In this document: in pieces, positions 16,811 to 23,541 of the stretch
Layout: the number at the start of each line of letters is the position of its first letter
Position numbering within the stretch: the first letter of the stretch is position 1
NCBI GenBank assembly: GCA_017428035.1
Contig: JAFRRR010000070.1
Location: forward strand, 1-56,301
Direction of reading: 5' to 3'
Length of the DNA stretch: 56,301 nt
Source: Bacteroidales bacterium
GTDB taxonomy: Bacteria; Bacteroidota; Bacteroidia; Bacteroidales; UBA932
Translations under genes and position numbers: made by a program
The notes under the pieces: generated by a model
The model's input: the letters and a program-made list of their open reading frames with translations, nothing else
Told to the model about the DNA's origin: nothing
Database searches by the model: none

Positions 16811-17128
16811 ATGAATTATAACGGCATTATTATAGGCGCGGCGGTTTTTACGTGCATCGGCATCTTTCATCCACTTGTAATAAAGTGTGAATATCGCTTT
16901 GGGAGGAAAATCTGGTGGGTGTTTCTGGCGCTTGGAGTACTTTGCACCTTGGCTTCGCTTTTTATACCTTCTTTCATTGGTTCTACAATCGCCGGGGCAG
17001 TGGCGTTTTCAAGTTTCTGGAGCATCCACGAGGTTTTCAAGCAGGAGAAGCGCGTGCTCAAGGGGTGGTTCCCAGAGAATCCTGCCCGTCACGACTATTA
17101 TGAATCCAAACGAAAAGCTTGCTTATGA
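16811..17128 (+). CDS. DUF4491 family membrane protein
   Basis: 105 residues with three hydrophobic segments (about 5-20, 36-54, 57-72). The pattern IGIFHPLVIKCEYRFG, then IWWVFLALG, then SFWSIHEVFKQEKRVLKGWFPENP matches the DUF4491 family of Bacteroidetes and Firmicutes. The function of the family is unknown. The stop overlaps the next gene's ATG (ATGA at 17125-17128), so the two are translationally coupled. Confidence 0.88.
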   Translation: MNYNGIIIGAAVFTCIGIFHPLVIKCEYRFGRKIWWVFLALGVLCTLASLFIPSFIGSTIAGAVAFSSFWSIHEVFKQEKRVLKGWFPENPARHDYYESKRKACL

Positions 17129-17715
17129 AACAATTTATATGCTTGTTGACTGCACTGTTGCTGAGCACTCAAATCTTTGCTCAGGATAAAAAACTGATCC
17201 GGGGCTTTGACGGCGGAATGATGATCCACAGCGGATTCCTCCGCGGGACAATCGACCCCATTGGCCTTGAGGCTTCAGGCGCCCCCTTTGGCGTGGGTGG
17301 CGTGGCCCGTCTGCATCTGGGTGATTTCTTTCGCATTGGCGGAGAAGGGTATATCTCAACCTTGAACCAGAACGGAAACGGAAGTTATGTAAAATACGGC
17401 TGGGGTGGCCTTGAGGGGGATATTTATTTCACCGCCGGACGATGGATGCCGTTTTTGGGAATGACTGTAGGCGGTGGCAGGGCCACAACATTGCTGATGA
17501 GCGAGACACCGGCAGAAGCCTGGAGAGCCATAGATGACACAATTTACAATAGCGAAGGATTTATGGCTTTTGACCCCTTCGTGGGTTGCGATTTCATAGT
17601 GTCACAGGCGATGCACCTGACACTCAAGGTGGATTATATGCATTCCCTGATGAGAGGCCACCAGACGCTACCCATCGGTCCCCGTGTCTATTTCGGTTTT
17701 CTGTTCTATCACTAG
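17125..17715 (+). CDS. Hypothetical outer-membrane beta-barrel protein
   Basis: 196 residues. The ATG at 17125 overlaps the DUF4491 stop and gives a signal peptide MKQFICLLTALLLSTQIFAQ. The mature part has alternating glycine-rich strands (GVGGVARLHLGDFFRIGGEGYIS; GRWMPFLGMTVGGGRATTLL) and ends in GPRVYFGFLFYH, consistent with an eight-stranded porin-like barrel. I do not recognise a family. It converges on the ZIP transporter gene with 20 bp between stops. Confidence 0.75.
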   Translation: MKQFICLLTALLLSTQIFAQDKKLIRGFDGGMMIHSGFLRGTIDPIGLEASGAPFGVGGVARLHLGDFFRIGGEGYISTLNQNGNGSYVKYGWGGLEGDIYFTAGRWMPFLGMTVGGGRATTLLMSETPAEAWRAIDDTIYNSEGFMAFDPFVGCDFIVSQAMHLTLKVDYMHSLMRGHQTLPIGPRVYFGFLFYH

Positions 17716-17735
17716 CCAGGCGGAGTGCGGAATAC

Positions 17736-18494
17736 TTACCCCATAACCACGTCCAGCACCATCATCAGCGCGAACCCTATCGCAAAGCCTATAGTCGCAA
17801 CATTGGAGTGCGCGCCCTGCGAGGCTTCGGGTACCAGCTCTTCTACCACTACATATAGCATTGCGCCGGCTGCGAAGGCCAGCATATAAGGCATTATTGG
17901 GGTCACGGCCGATGCCAGCAGCAATACCAGTGCCCCGCCTATCGGCTCCACAATGCCGCTCAGCGCCCCGACCCAGAAGGATTTCAGCCGGCTGTTCCCG
18001 GCCGCCCGCAGAGGCATTGATATGATGGCTCCTTCCGGAATATTCTGTATGGCAATACCCAGAGACAGCGCCAGCGCACCGGCGGCTGTCATACCTGCTC
18101 CACCGCTCAGGGCTCCAGCAATTGCGACACCCACCGCCATTCCTTCGGGGAAATTGTGGATTGTGACGGCCAGCGCCAGCATTGTGGTTTTGGAAAGCTT
18201 GCTCCTGGGACCCTCCGGCCCGCCCACGGGATGCAGGTGCGGGGTAATCTGATCTATCATCAGCAGAAAGGCAAAGCCGCCCAGCAGCCCTATGGTGGCT
18301 GGCCACACTCCGCCCAGTTCCATCCCCGGAATCAGCAGCGACCACACGGAGGCGGCGACCATAACGCCCGATGCAAAGCCCAGCAGTATCTTCTGCAGAA
18401 GGTCAGGTATCTCCTTCTTCATAAAGAAGACAAACGATGCACCCAATGCGGTGCCCAGGAAAGGAATCAGAAGTGCAGTGAGAGTAGGAGTCAT
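17736..18494 (-). CDS. ZIP-family divalent metal transporter
   Basis: 252 residues, eight predicted transmembrane segments. TM4 carries HNFPEGMAVGVAIAG and TM5 carries IAIQNIPEGAIISMPL, the paired metal-binding motifs of ZIP proteins of the bacterial ZupT/GufA type. The loop between TM3 and TM4 has HLHPVGGPEGPR, a possible metal-binding loop. Zinc, iron or manganese uptake is the family role. Its ATG overlaps the GH97 stop by one base (TAATG), making it third in the rhodanese-GH97-ZIP operon; the functional link to GH97 is not evident. Confidence 0.9.
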   Translation of the reverse strand: MTPTLTALLIPFLGTALGASFVFFMKKEIPDLLQKILLGFASGVMVAASVWSLLIPGMELGGVWPATIGLLGGFAFLLMIDQITPHLHPVGGPEGPRSKLSKTTMLALAVTIHNFPEGMAVGVAIAGALSGGAGMTAAGALALSLGIAIQNIPEGAIISMPLRAAGNSRLKSFWVGALSGIVEPIGGALVLLLASAVTPIMPYMLAFAAGAMLYVVVEELVPEASQGAHSNVATIGFAIGFALMMVLDVVMG

Positions 18495-20446
18495 TATTCG
18501 TTGCGTATAATCATTGCAAAACCGCCTCCGGGGGCCATATGGACTTTGATGCTGGATGATGAGTCTGCGACCTGATCTTCAATCACATAGTCGGTGGCCA
18601 CTTTGTCGGCGTTGATGCCGTCGCGGAAAACCGTGCAGGTCCACTTGCCGGTTGGCAGGAAAGAGAAATCCACTTCCACGTCGCGGTCCTGCCAGGAGGT
18701 CATACCGCCAACATAGTAAACGCCGTCCTTTTCGCGCATAGTGACTATCCATTCGCCCACTTTGCCCGACAGTATTTTTGTGGAGTCAAACACAGTGGGC
18801 ATAGAGGTTATGAAGCGCACCGTCTCCTCTTCTTGCAGATAGTCAGAAGGGGAGTCGCAAAGCATAGCCAGAGGCTCGTCATAGACTACATAGCAGGCGA
18901 CCTGATGGCCGCGGGTGCCCTGGCTCATAGGCCGTTCGTTGATCTTGCGGAAATCGTTGCGGTTGGCGTTGCGCAACGCTCCGGGGGTGTAGTCCATCTG
19001 CCCGGCGGCCATACGGATGTAGGGGATCATCACATCGTTGCGCGGCAAATCCAGCTGGTCTGCGGTGTAGCCTTTGGCATTTTCAAGTCCCACGACGCCT
19101 TCGTAGTTAAGGACATTCGGCCAGGTGCGGCTAAGTCCCACGGGCTTGTAGATGCCGTGGTAGTCCAGCACCAGGTGGAGCTTTGCGGCCTTTTGTGCAT
19201 ACATCTCTATGCGGTTTACCATAGCGGCTTCCTGGTTGTCAAAAAAGTCAATCTTGAAGCCGGCCACGCCCATAGAAGCGTATTGCTCAAATACTTGGTC
19301 TGGATTCAGGCCAAGTACACTAGTGTTGCTCCAAAGCAGCAGGCCCACGCCCTTTTCGGCTGCATAACTGCACAGGCGGGGGATATCCATTTCAGGTATA
19401 GGGTGCAGAATATCTCCGTTTTTATACCAGCCTTCGTCTATCAAGACATATTTAACGCCGTGAGACGCTGCGAAATCGATATGATACAGATAGGCGTCGG
19501 TGTTGATTCCGGACTTGAAGTCCACGCCGTGCAGTTTGAAGTTGCTCCACCAGTCCCAGGTAGAGAAGCCGGGCTTGATCCAGGATACGTCTTCTATGCG
19601 GGAAGGGCTGGAAAGCTGATATACCATATTGTTCACCGGCAGGTCGCAGTCGCTGGCGCCGTAGGCCACGATGCGCCAGGGATAGGTGCGGGTGGCATCT
19701 GTGTCGCAGAGGTAATCCAGATATTTGCCGTTGGCGACCGATGTGTTTTCGGGGTACGGAGGGAATTCCGCTTCGAAGCCTTTTTCAGTGGTTTTCAGAA
19801 ACATTCCGGGATAGTTCCTGATGTCCGATTCCATAAGCAGCAGACGGCCCTTGATGCCAAGGTCTATGTAGATTGGCATAAATGCCAGCCTTCCACGGGC
19901 CGTTTCGGTGTCGCCGCTTGTCACTGCTTCGTACGGGCTTTCAAATGAATTGCGGTAGCGGTCTCTTTCGCGGGTGGGGGAGTATGGTACCAGCATATTC
20001 ACTGGGCGGGCAAACGAGAACTCGGCTGTTTCGCCGTTTATCCTTTTCTGCCCTTTGAGGTCGGTGATAAAGCGGTAGGCAACGCCGTCGTCATAGGCGC
20101 GCACCTCAATGGACCAACCGCCTTTCATCTTGACAACCATACGGTTGCAGTTGGCCTCAAAAGATGCCTGGCGGTAGAGCGGGGCCTCGATGTGCTCATT
20201 CAGCTTGCCTTTTGATACCTTGATTACCCGGGCGTCCGGGCCGATTTCTTTCCCGTCAATTGTGAGGCTCATACGGTTGGAGTCCATCACGGTTTCACCG
20301 TCCACGGCCAGGGTCCAGGTCGTGGCCCCTTTCCCTGCAGAAATGCTCATCTGCAGGCGTCCAGAAGGGCTGCTGACAGAATACACCTTGGCACTCAGCG
20401 AGGTGACCAGCAGTATGGCTAAAAGAGATACAACAATTCTTTTCAT
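18494..20446 (-). CDS. Glycoside hydrolase family 97, second copy
   Basis: 650 residues with a signal peptide (1-19) and the same three-domain GH97 layout as the gene at 11399. The barrel starts near FSTWDWWSNFKLHGVDFKSGI; FKIDFFDNQEAAM holds Asp400, followed by LDYHGIYKPVGL (427-438) and NYEGVVGLENAKG (447-459). As in the first copy the HE-RPTG block of inverting members is replaced by DYHG, so I predict a retaining enzyme. The motif after the nucleophile differs (DNQEAAM against NRDDQPM), suggesting another substrate or linkage. It is 7 bp behind the rhodanese-lactamase fusion and overlaps the ZIP gene. Confidence 0.9.
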   Translation of the reverse strand: MKRIVVSLLAILLVTSLSAKVYSVSSPSGRLQMSISAGKGATTWTLAVDGETVMDSNRMSLTIDGKEIGPDARVIKVSKGKLNEHIEAPLYRQASFEANCNRMVVKMKGGWSIEVRAYDDGVAYRFITDLKGQKRINGETAEFSFARPVNMLVPYSPTRERDRYRNSFESPYEAVTSGDTETARGRLAFMPIYIDLGIKGRLLLMESDIRNYPGMFLKTTEKGFEAEFPPYPENTSVANGKYLDYLCDTDATRTYPWRIVAYGASDCDLPVNNMVYQLSSPSRIEDVSWIKPGFSTWDWWSNFKLHGVDFKSGINTDAYLYHIDFAASHGVKYVLIDEGWYKNGDILHPIPEMDIPRLCSYAAEKGVGLLLWSNTSVLGLNPDQVFEQYASMGVAGFKIDFFDNQEAAMVNRIEMYAQKAAKLHLVLDYHGIYKPVGLSRTWPNVLNYEGVVGLENAKGYTADQLDLPRNDVMIPYIRMAAGQMDYTPGALRNANRNDFRKINERPMSQGTRGHQVACYVVYDEPLAMLCDSPSDYLQEEETVRFITSMPTVFDSTKILSGKVGEWIVTMREKDGVYYVGGMTSWQDRDVEVDFSFLPTGKWTCTVFRDGINADKVATDYVIEDQVADSSSSIKVHMAPGGGFAMIIRNE

Positions 20447-20453
20447 ATTCTGA

Positions 20454-21497
20454 TTACATCATTTGTCGTATAATAACTTTAATTCTCGGCAGCCGTTCAG
20501 GCAGGCCTGAAAGGTCTGTGTCGGAGAAGTGATAGGGGATTAGCACTTTTGTCGCAATCATATTGGCTGCATTTACACATTGATCCACAGTCATTGTATA
20601 TGGCTGGTTCACCGGCAAGAAGGCGATGTCTATATCCTTGATGTCAGCCATCTCGGGAATATCTTCTGTGTCGCCTGCAATATATATTCGCAAGCCGTCC
20701 ATCGTGAGCACAAAACCGTTGTCACGTCCCTTGGGATGGAACTGGGTGCGTCCTTCTGTATAATTGTAGGCCGGAACGGCTTCCAACTCAATTTCGCCAA
20801 ATAATGTTTTTGAATTTCCATTGGACAGTGCAGTGCCGCGCCCCAGTGCTTCGGCGCAATTGGCATTGGTCACTATTTCGGTTTTGCTATCTTCTTCCAG
20901 CGCATCAATTGCCTCTTTGTCAAAATGGTCGCCGTGCTCGTGAGTGATCAATATCGCGTCGGCTTTTGCAAACTCTGTGGCATAGTCAGTAGGCTTTCCA
21001 TAGCCGCCTACCGGGTCCACGTGAATGGTTTTGCCATTGTAAGAAATGGCCAGCGTGCCGTGCTTTATAAGGGTAATTACTACGGGGATACCGCTGTCGG
21101 TGGTGAAGGTTTCTACATCATATTGTGTTGTCGGCTTGGAACAAGCGGTCCAGTCCAGGTATCCGCCCTTCATATTATATACGGTATAGCCGGCCTTGAC
21201 CAGGACCTTTGCGGCGGCAGCGCTGCGCTTTCCGCTGCGGCAGTAGATGGCCAGAGGGGTGGTCTTGGGAAAGGCGGCTTCCATCTGTGATAGGAAGTCA
21301 TCGGAGCGCCAGTCATAGTTGCAGGCTAGTCTCAAATGGCCGTCTGCGTATTCCTCGGGTGTACGCACGTCCACAATAGCAATCTTGCTGTCGGTTATGA
21401 TTTCTTCAAATTTATCAACGCCAACGCTTTTGTAATTGGCTTTGCAGGAGGTAAGTGTCAGTAATAGGGCGATAAGGGACATAAAAAGATTTTTCAT
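20454..21497 (-). CDS. Lipoprotein fusing a rhodanese domain to a metallo-beta-lactamase fold
   Basis: 347 residues. Cys18 of LLLTLTSC is a lipobox cysteine, so the protein is membrane-anchored in the cell envelope. Residues about 27-118 form a rhodanese domain with active-site Cys86 in YCRSGKRS. Residues about 130-347 are a metallo-beta-lactamase-fold hydrolase with THEHGDHFD (metal ligands His186, His188, Asp190, His191), IAGDTED near 276 and IPYHFSD near the C-terminus, most like the UlaG/UPF0173 branch. Cytoplasmic proteins pairing these folds act in persulfide metabolism, but there the lactamase part is of the ETHE1/glyoxalase II type; here it is not. Substrate unknown. The -7 box lies 4 nt before the ATG. 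Confidence 0.87.
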   Translation of the reverse strand: MKNLFMSLIALLLTLTSCKANYKSVGVDKFEEIITDSKIAIVDVRTPEEYADGHLRLACNYDWRSDDFLSQMEAAFPKTTPLAIYCRSGKRSAAAAKVLVKAGYTVYNMKGGYLDWTACSKPTTQYDVETFTTDSGIPVVITLIKHGTLAISYNGKTIHVDPVGGYGKPTDYATEFAKADAILITHEHGDHFDKEAIDALEEDSKTEIVTNANCAEALGRGTALSNGNSKTLFGEIELEAVPAYNYTEGRTQFHPKGRDNGFVLTMDGLRIYIAGDTEDIPEMADIKDIDIAFLPVNQPYTMTVDQCVNAANMIATKVLIPYHFSDTDLSGLPERLPRIKVIIRQMM

Positions 21498-21501
21498 ACT
21501 T

Positions 21502-21509
21502 CAAAGTTA
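21502..21509 (-). promoter_or_regulatory. -7 box adjacent to the rhodanese-lactamase ATG
   Basis: TAACTTTG on the minus strand ends 4 nt before the ATG at 21497, so the message would begin at or within a base or two of the start codon. Confidence 0.5.
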
Positions 21510-21520
21510 CAAAATCGTAC

Positions 21521-21528
21521 TAAATTTG
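21521..21528 (+). promoter_or_regulatory. -7 box for the nitroreductase gene
   Basis: TAAATTTG fits TAnnTTTG; predicted start near 21532, giving an 18-nt leader to the ATG at 21550. It is 11 bp from the divergent box at 21502-21509. Confidence 0.55.
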
Positions 21529-21549
21529 TTGTAGATAATATATGAAGAA

Positions 21550-22224
21550 ATGACTATTCAAGAAGCCATAAGGGCCAGGCACTCGGTCAGGAAGTATACC
21601 GGTCAGCCAATAGAGGCGGCCAAGGTTGAGGTGCTCCGCTCGGAGCTGGATAGGGCAAACGCAGAGAGCGGGCTCAACATCCAGCTGGTGCTCGAAGAGC
21701 CAAAGTCCTTCTCGAGCGGCATCTGGAAGTACGGGCAGTTCTCCGGCGTGAAGAACTATTTCGTGATGGCTGGGCCCAAAGGAAAGGATGCCGAAGTGAA
21801 GATTGGCTATTACGGCGAGAAGATGGTCATTTTGGCTCAGATGCTTGGCCTGAACACTTGCTGGGTCGGGCTCACGTACAAGAAGATTCCGGGGACATAT
21901 GAGCTGCGGGGCGCTGATGTGGTGCATTGCGTGATTGCCCTCGGGTACGGCGTGAATGAAGGGGTGCAGCATCCTCTGAAGGATGCCGGGCGGTTTTATG
22001 AGTCTGACGGCCCTGCTCCGGAGTGGTTCCTGAAAGGGCTGGAGATGGCATTGCTGGCACCGACTGCTGTCAATCAGCAGAAATTCAAGTTTATCCTGCA
22101 CAATGGCTGCAAGGTAGAGGCCTGGCCGTTGCCGTCAATCTACGGATACACAATGATCGATCTGGGCATCGTTAAGTATCACTTCGAGGTGGGGGCGGGA
22201 AAAGAGAATTTTGAATGGATGTAG
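21550..22224 (+). CDS. Nitroreductase-family flavoprotein
   Basis: 224 residues. The N-terminus IQEAIRARHSVRKYTGQPIE is the classical FMN-phosphate contact (RHSVRKY) of the nitroreductase fold, and YYGEKMVILAQMLGLNTCWVGLTY and LAPTAVNQQKFKF near the C-terminus are the other two conserved blocks. It belongs to the branch often labelled putative TM nitroreductase, despite being soluble. The reaction is NAD(P)H-dependent reduction of an unknown acceptor. It converges on the small membrane protein gene with one base between stops. Confidence 0.88.
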   Translation: MTIQEAIRARHSVRKYTGQPIEAAKVEVLRSELDRANAESGLNIQLVLEEPKSFSSGIWKYGQFSGVKNYFVMAGPKGKDAEVKIGYYGEKMVILAQMLGLNTCWVGLTYKKIPGTYELRGADVVHCVIALGYGVNEGVQHPLKDAGRFYESDGPAPEWFLKGLEMALLAPTAVNQQKFKFILHNGCKVEAWPLPSIYGYTMIDLGIVKYHFEVGAGKENFEWM

Positions 22225-22225
22225 T

Positions 22226-22408
22226 CTATTGGGAGTTCTTCTGCTTCTCCTCTGCCCGGTAGGATAAGTACATCGCTAGAATACCCAATGCATTGGAGAG
22301 AATCCCCAGGATTTTACCTGCTTCCCAGCCGGGAGAAATAAGCCAGAATATCAGCAGAACTGCGAAAAGCACTCCGAGAACGAGTTGCATTTTTTGTCTT
22401 TTGTTCAT
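22226..22408 (-). CDS. Small two-helix membrane protein
   Basis: 60 residues from the ATG at 22408. Longer in-frame starts exist at 22420 and 22432, but the -7 box TATATTTG at 22430-22437 puts the transcription start near 22426, excluding the longest. Two hydrophobic helices are separated by a short polar turn: VLGVLFAVLLIFWLI and ILGILSNALGILAMYL, with a basic N-terminus and a charged tail RAEEKQKNSQ. I do not recognise a family. Size and shape fit the small unannotated inner-membrane proteins common in Bacteroidetes. Confidence 0.65.
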   Translation of the reverse strand: MNKRQKMQLVLGVLFAVLLIFWLISPGWEAGKILGILSNALGILAMYLSYRAEEKQKNSQ

Positions 22409-22429
22409 ATTCAATATCATTAATCGGTA

Positions 22430-22437
22430 CAAATATA
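22430..22437 (-). promoter_or_regulatory. -7 box for the small membrane protein
   Basis: TATATTTG on the minus strand, perfect TAnnTTTG; predicted start near 22426, 18 nt before the ATG at 22408. Confidence 0.5.
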
Positions 22438-22518
22438 AACAAAAGAGTTAATGCGCATTCCCGGCGGGATTGAGTACGCCCTGGTGGGCTGAGCGTTTGT
22501 TTGCCCATCGATTATTTG

Positions 22519-22526
22519 TATTTTTG
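22519..22526 (+). promoter_or_regulatory. -7 box for the ORF6N gene
   Basis: TATTTTTG fits TAnnTTTG. The predicted start is near 22530, so the palindrome at 22543-22559 would lie at about +14 to +30, an operator-like position. Confidence 0.5.
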
Positions 22527-22544
22527 TGGAACGATAATTTGCTG

Positions 22545-22564
22545 TCGCAAAATGCGACATCAAG
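22545..22564 (+). repeat. 20-bp direct repeat, copy 1 (leader of the ORF6N gene)
   Basis: TCGCAAAATGCGACATCAAG occurs here and, identically, at 22821-22840. In this copy the repeat is part of a 17-bp perfect palindrome TGTCGCAAAATGCGACA (22543-22559; 7-bp arms, 3-nt centre) located just after the predicted transcription start. Confidence 0.85.
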
Positions 22565-22592
22565 AGAAAATGACCCGATCATTGAACTGATT

Positions 22593-23480
22593 ATGAGCGA
22601 AGAATTGAAGGTGCTGACTCCTGGTACGGTCCTCATTGATCAACACGTAGAGAAAATGATATATACTATTCGTGGAGTCCAGGTCATTCTTGACCAGGAT
22701 CTTGCGAAACTATATGGTGTGGAAACCAGAAGGCTCAACGAACAGGTTAAGCGCAATATCAGCCGTTTTCCGGAAGACTTCATGTTCCAGCTCACATCAA
22801 TAGAGTTCACAAACTTGAAATCGCAAAATGCGACATCAAGTTGGGGCGGACGTAGAAAGCTGCCCAATGCTTTTACTGAACTCGGAGTATCAATGCTCAG
22901 CAGTGTTCTTTCTTCCGAGACTGCCATCCAGGCCAATGTCCAAATCATGCGGGCATTCGCTGCTATGCGCCGCTTCCTTGTATCCAACGCCAATGTTTTC
23001 CAACGTCTTGAGAACCTGGAATACAAACAGATTGCCACGGACCAGAAAGTGGAGAAACTATATGAGAAGTTGGAAGAAGGAAAATTGGAACCTAAACAGG
23101 GCATCTTCTTCGAGGGCCAGATATTCGATGCATATAGTTTCGTCTGCAACCTGATAAAACAAGCAACCCGGGAAGTCATCCTCTTCGACAACTATGTTGA
23201 TGAAACCGTCTTGGCCCTTCTGGACAAGCGCTCTTCCGGAGTGAAGGCGACCATCTTCACAAAACAAATCTCTCAACAACTCCAACTCGACCTGACCCGA
23301 CACAACGCCCAATATGCTCCCGTTGATATAAAATCATTCAGCAAGGCGCACGACAGATTCCTTATTATTGATGACAAAGTCTATCACATCGGCGCATCGC
23401 TCAAAGACCTTGGCAAGAAATGGTTCGCGTTCTCGCTGATGAATGACATAGCGCCTGCAGACCTGATTGAAAAGGTGTAG
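22593..23480 (+). CDS. ORF6N-domain protein with a C-terminal PLD-like domain
   Basis: 295 residues from the ATG at 22593. The frame is open back to 22470, but the promoter at 22519 excludes most of that extension. Residues about 15-100 match the ORF6N domain: YTIRGVQVILDQDLAKLYGV, then RLNEQVKRNISRFPEDFMFQLT and the conserved SSWGGRRKLPNAFTELGVSMLSSVL. This fold is found in phage antirepressor-like DNA-binding proteins. After a helical linker, the C-terminal part has HDRFLIIDDKVYHIGASLKDLGKKWF, an HxK-like phospholipase-D half-site, though the usual HxKxxxxD is changed to HDRFLIID. Proteins of this architecture are common orphan genes in Bacteroidetes; role unproven, possibly phage-related regulation. 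Confidence 0.85.
   Translation: MSEELKVLTPGTVLIDQHVEKMIYTIRGVQVILDQDLAKLYGVETRRLNEQVKRNISRFPEDFMFQLTSIEFTNLKSQNATSSWGGRRKLPNAFTELGVSMLSSVLSSETAIQANVQIMRAFAAMRRFLVSNANVFQRLENLEYKQIATDQKVEKLYEKLEEGKLEPKQGIFFEGQIFDAYSFVCNLIKQATREVILFDNYVDETVLALLDKRSSGVKATIFTKQISQQLQLDLTRHNAQYAPVDIKSFSKAHDRFLIIDDKVYHIGASLKDLGKKWFAFSLMNDIAPADLIEKV
22821..22840 (+). repeat. 20-bp direct repeat, copy 2 (inside the ORF6N domain)
   Basis: Identical to 22545-22564, 276 bp downstream, thus in the same reading frame. Here it encodes SQNATS just before the conserved SWGGRRK. The flanks differ, so the palindromic arms are only 5 bp (TCGCA / TGCGA). Confidence 0.85.
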
Positions 23481-23500
23481 GAACAATTGATGATGTGAAG

Positions 23501-23508
23501 TATGTTTG
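23501..23508 (+). promoter_or_regulatory. -7 box for the Big2 lipoprotein gene
   Basis: TATGTTTG fits TAnnTTTG; predicted start near 23512, 30 nt before the ATG at 23542. No good upstream element is seen. Confidence 0.4.
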
Positions 23509-23541
23509 TGTGTTTTGAAATATGAGTAAAGCAACAGTGAT

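Noticed and set aside
22470-22592. 41-codon N-terminal extension of the ORF6N gene
   Set aside because: The -7 box at 22519 would put most of it upstream of the transcription start, and the ORF6N domain is complete from ATG 22593.
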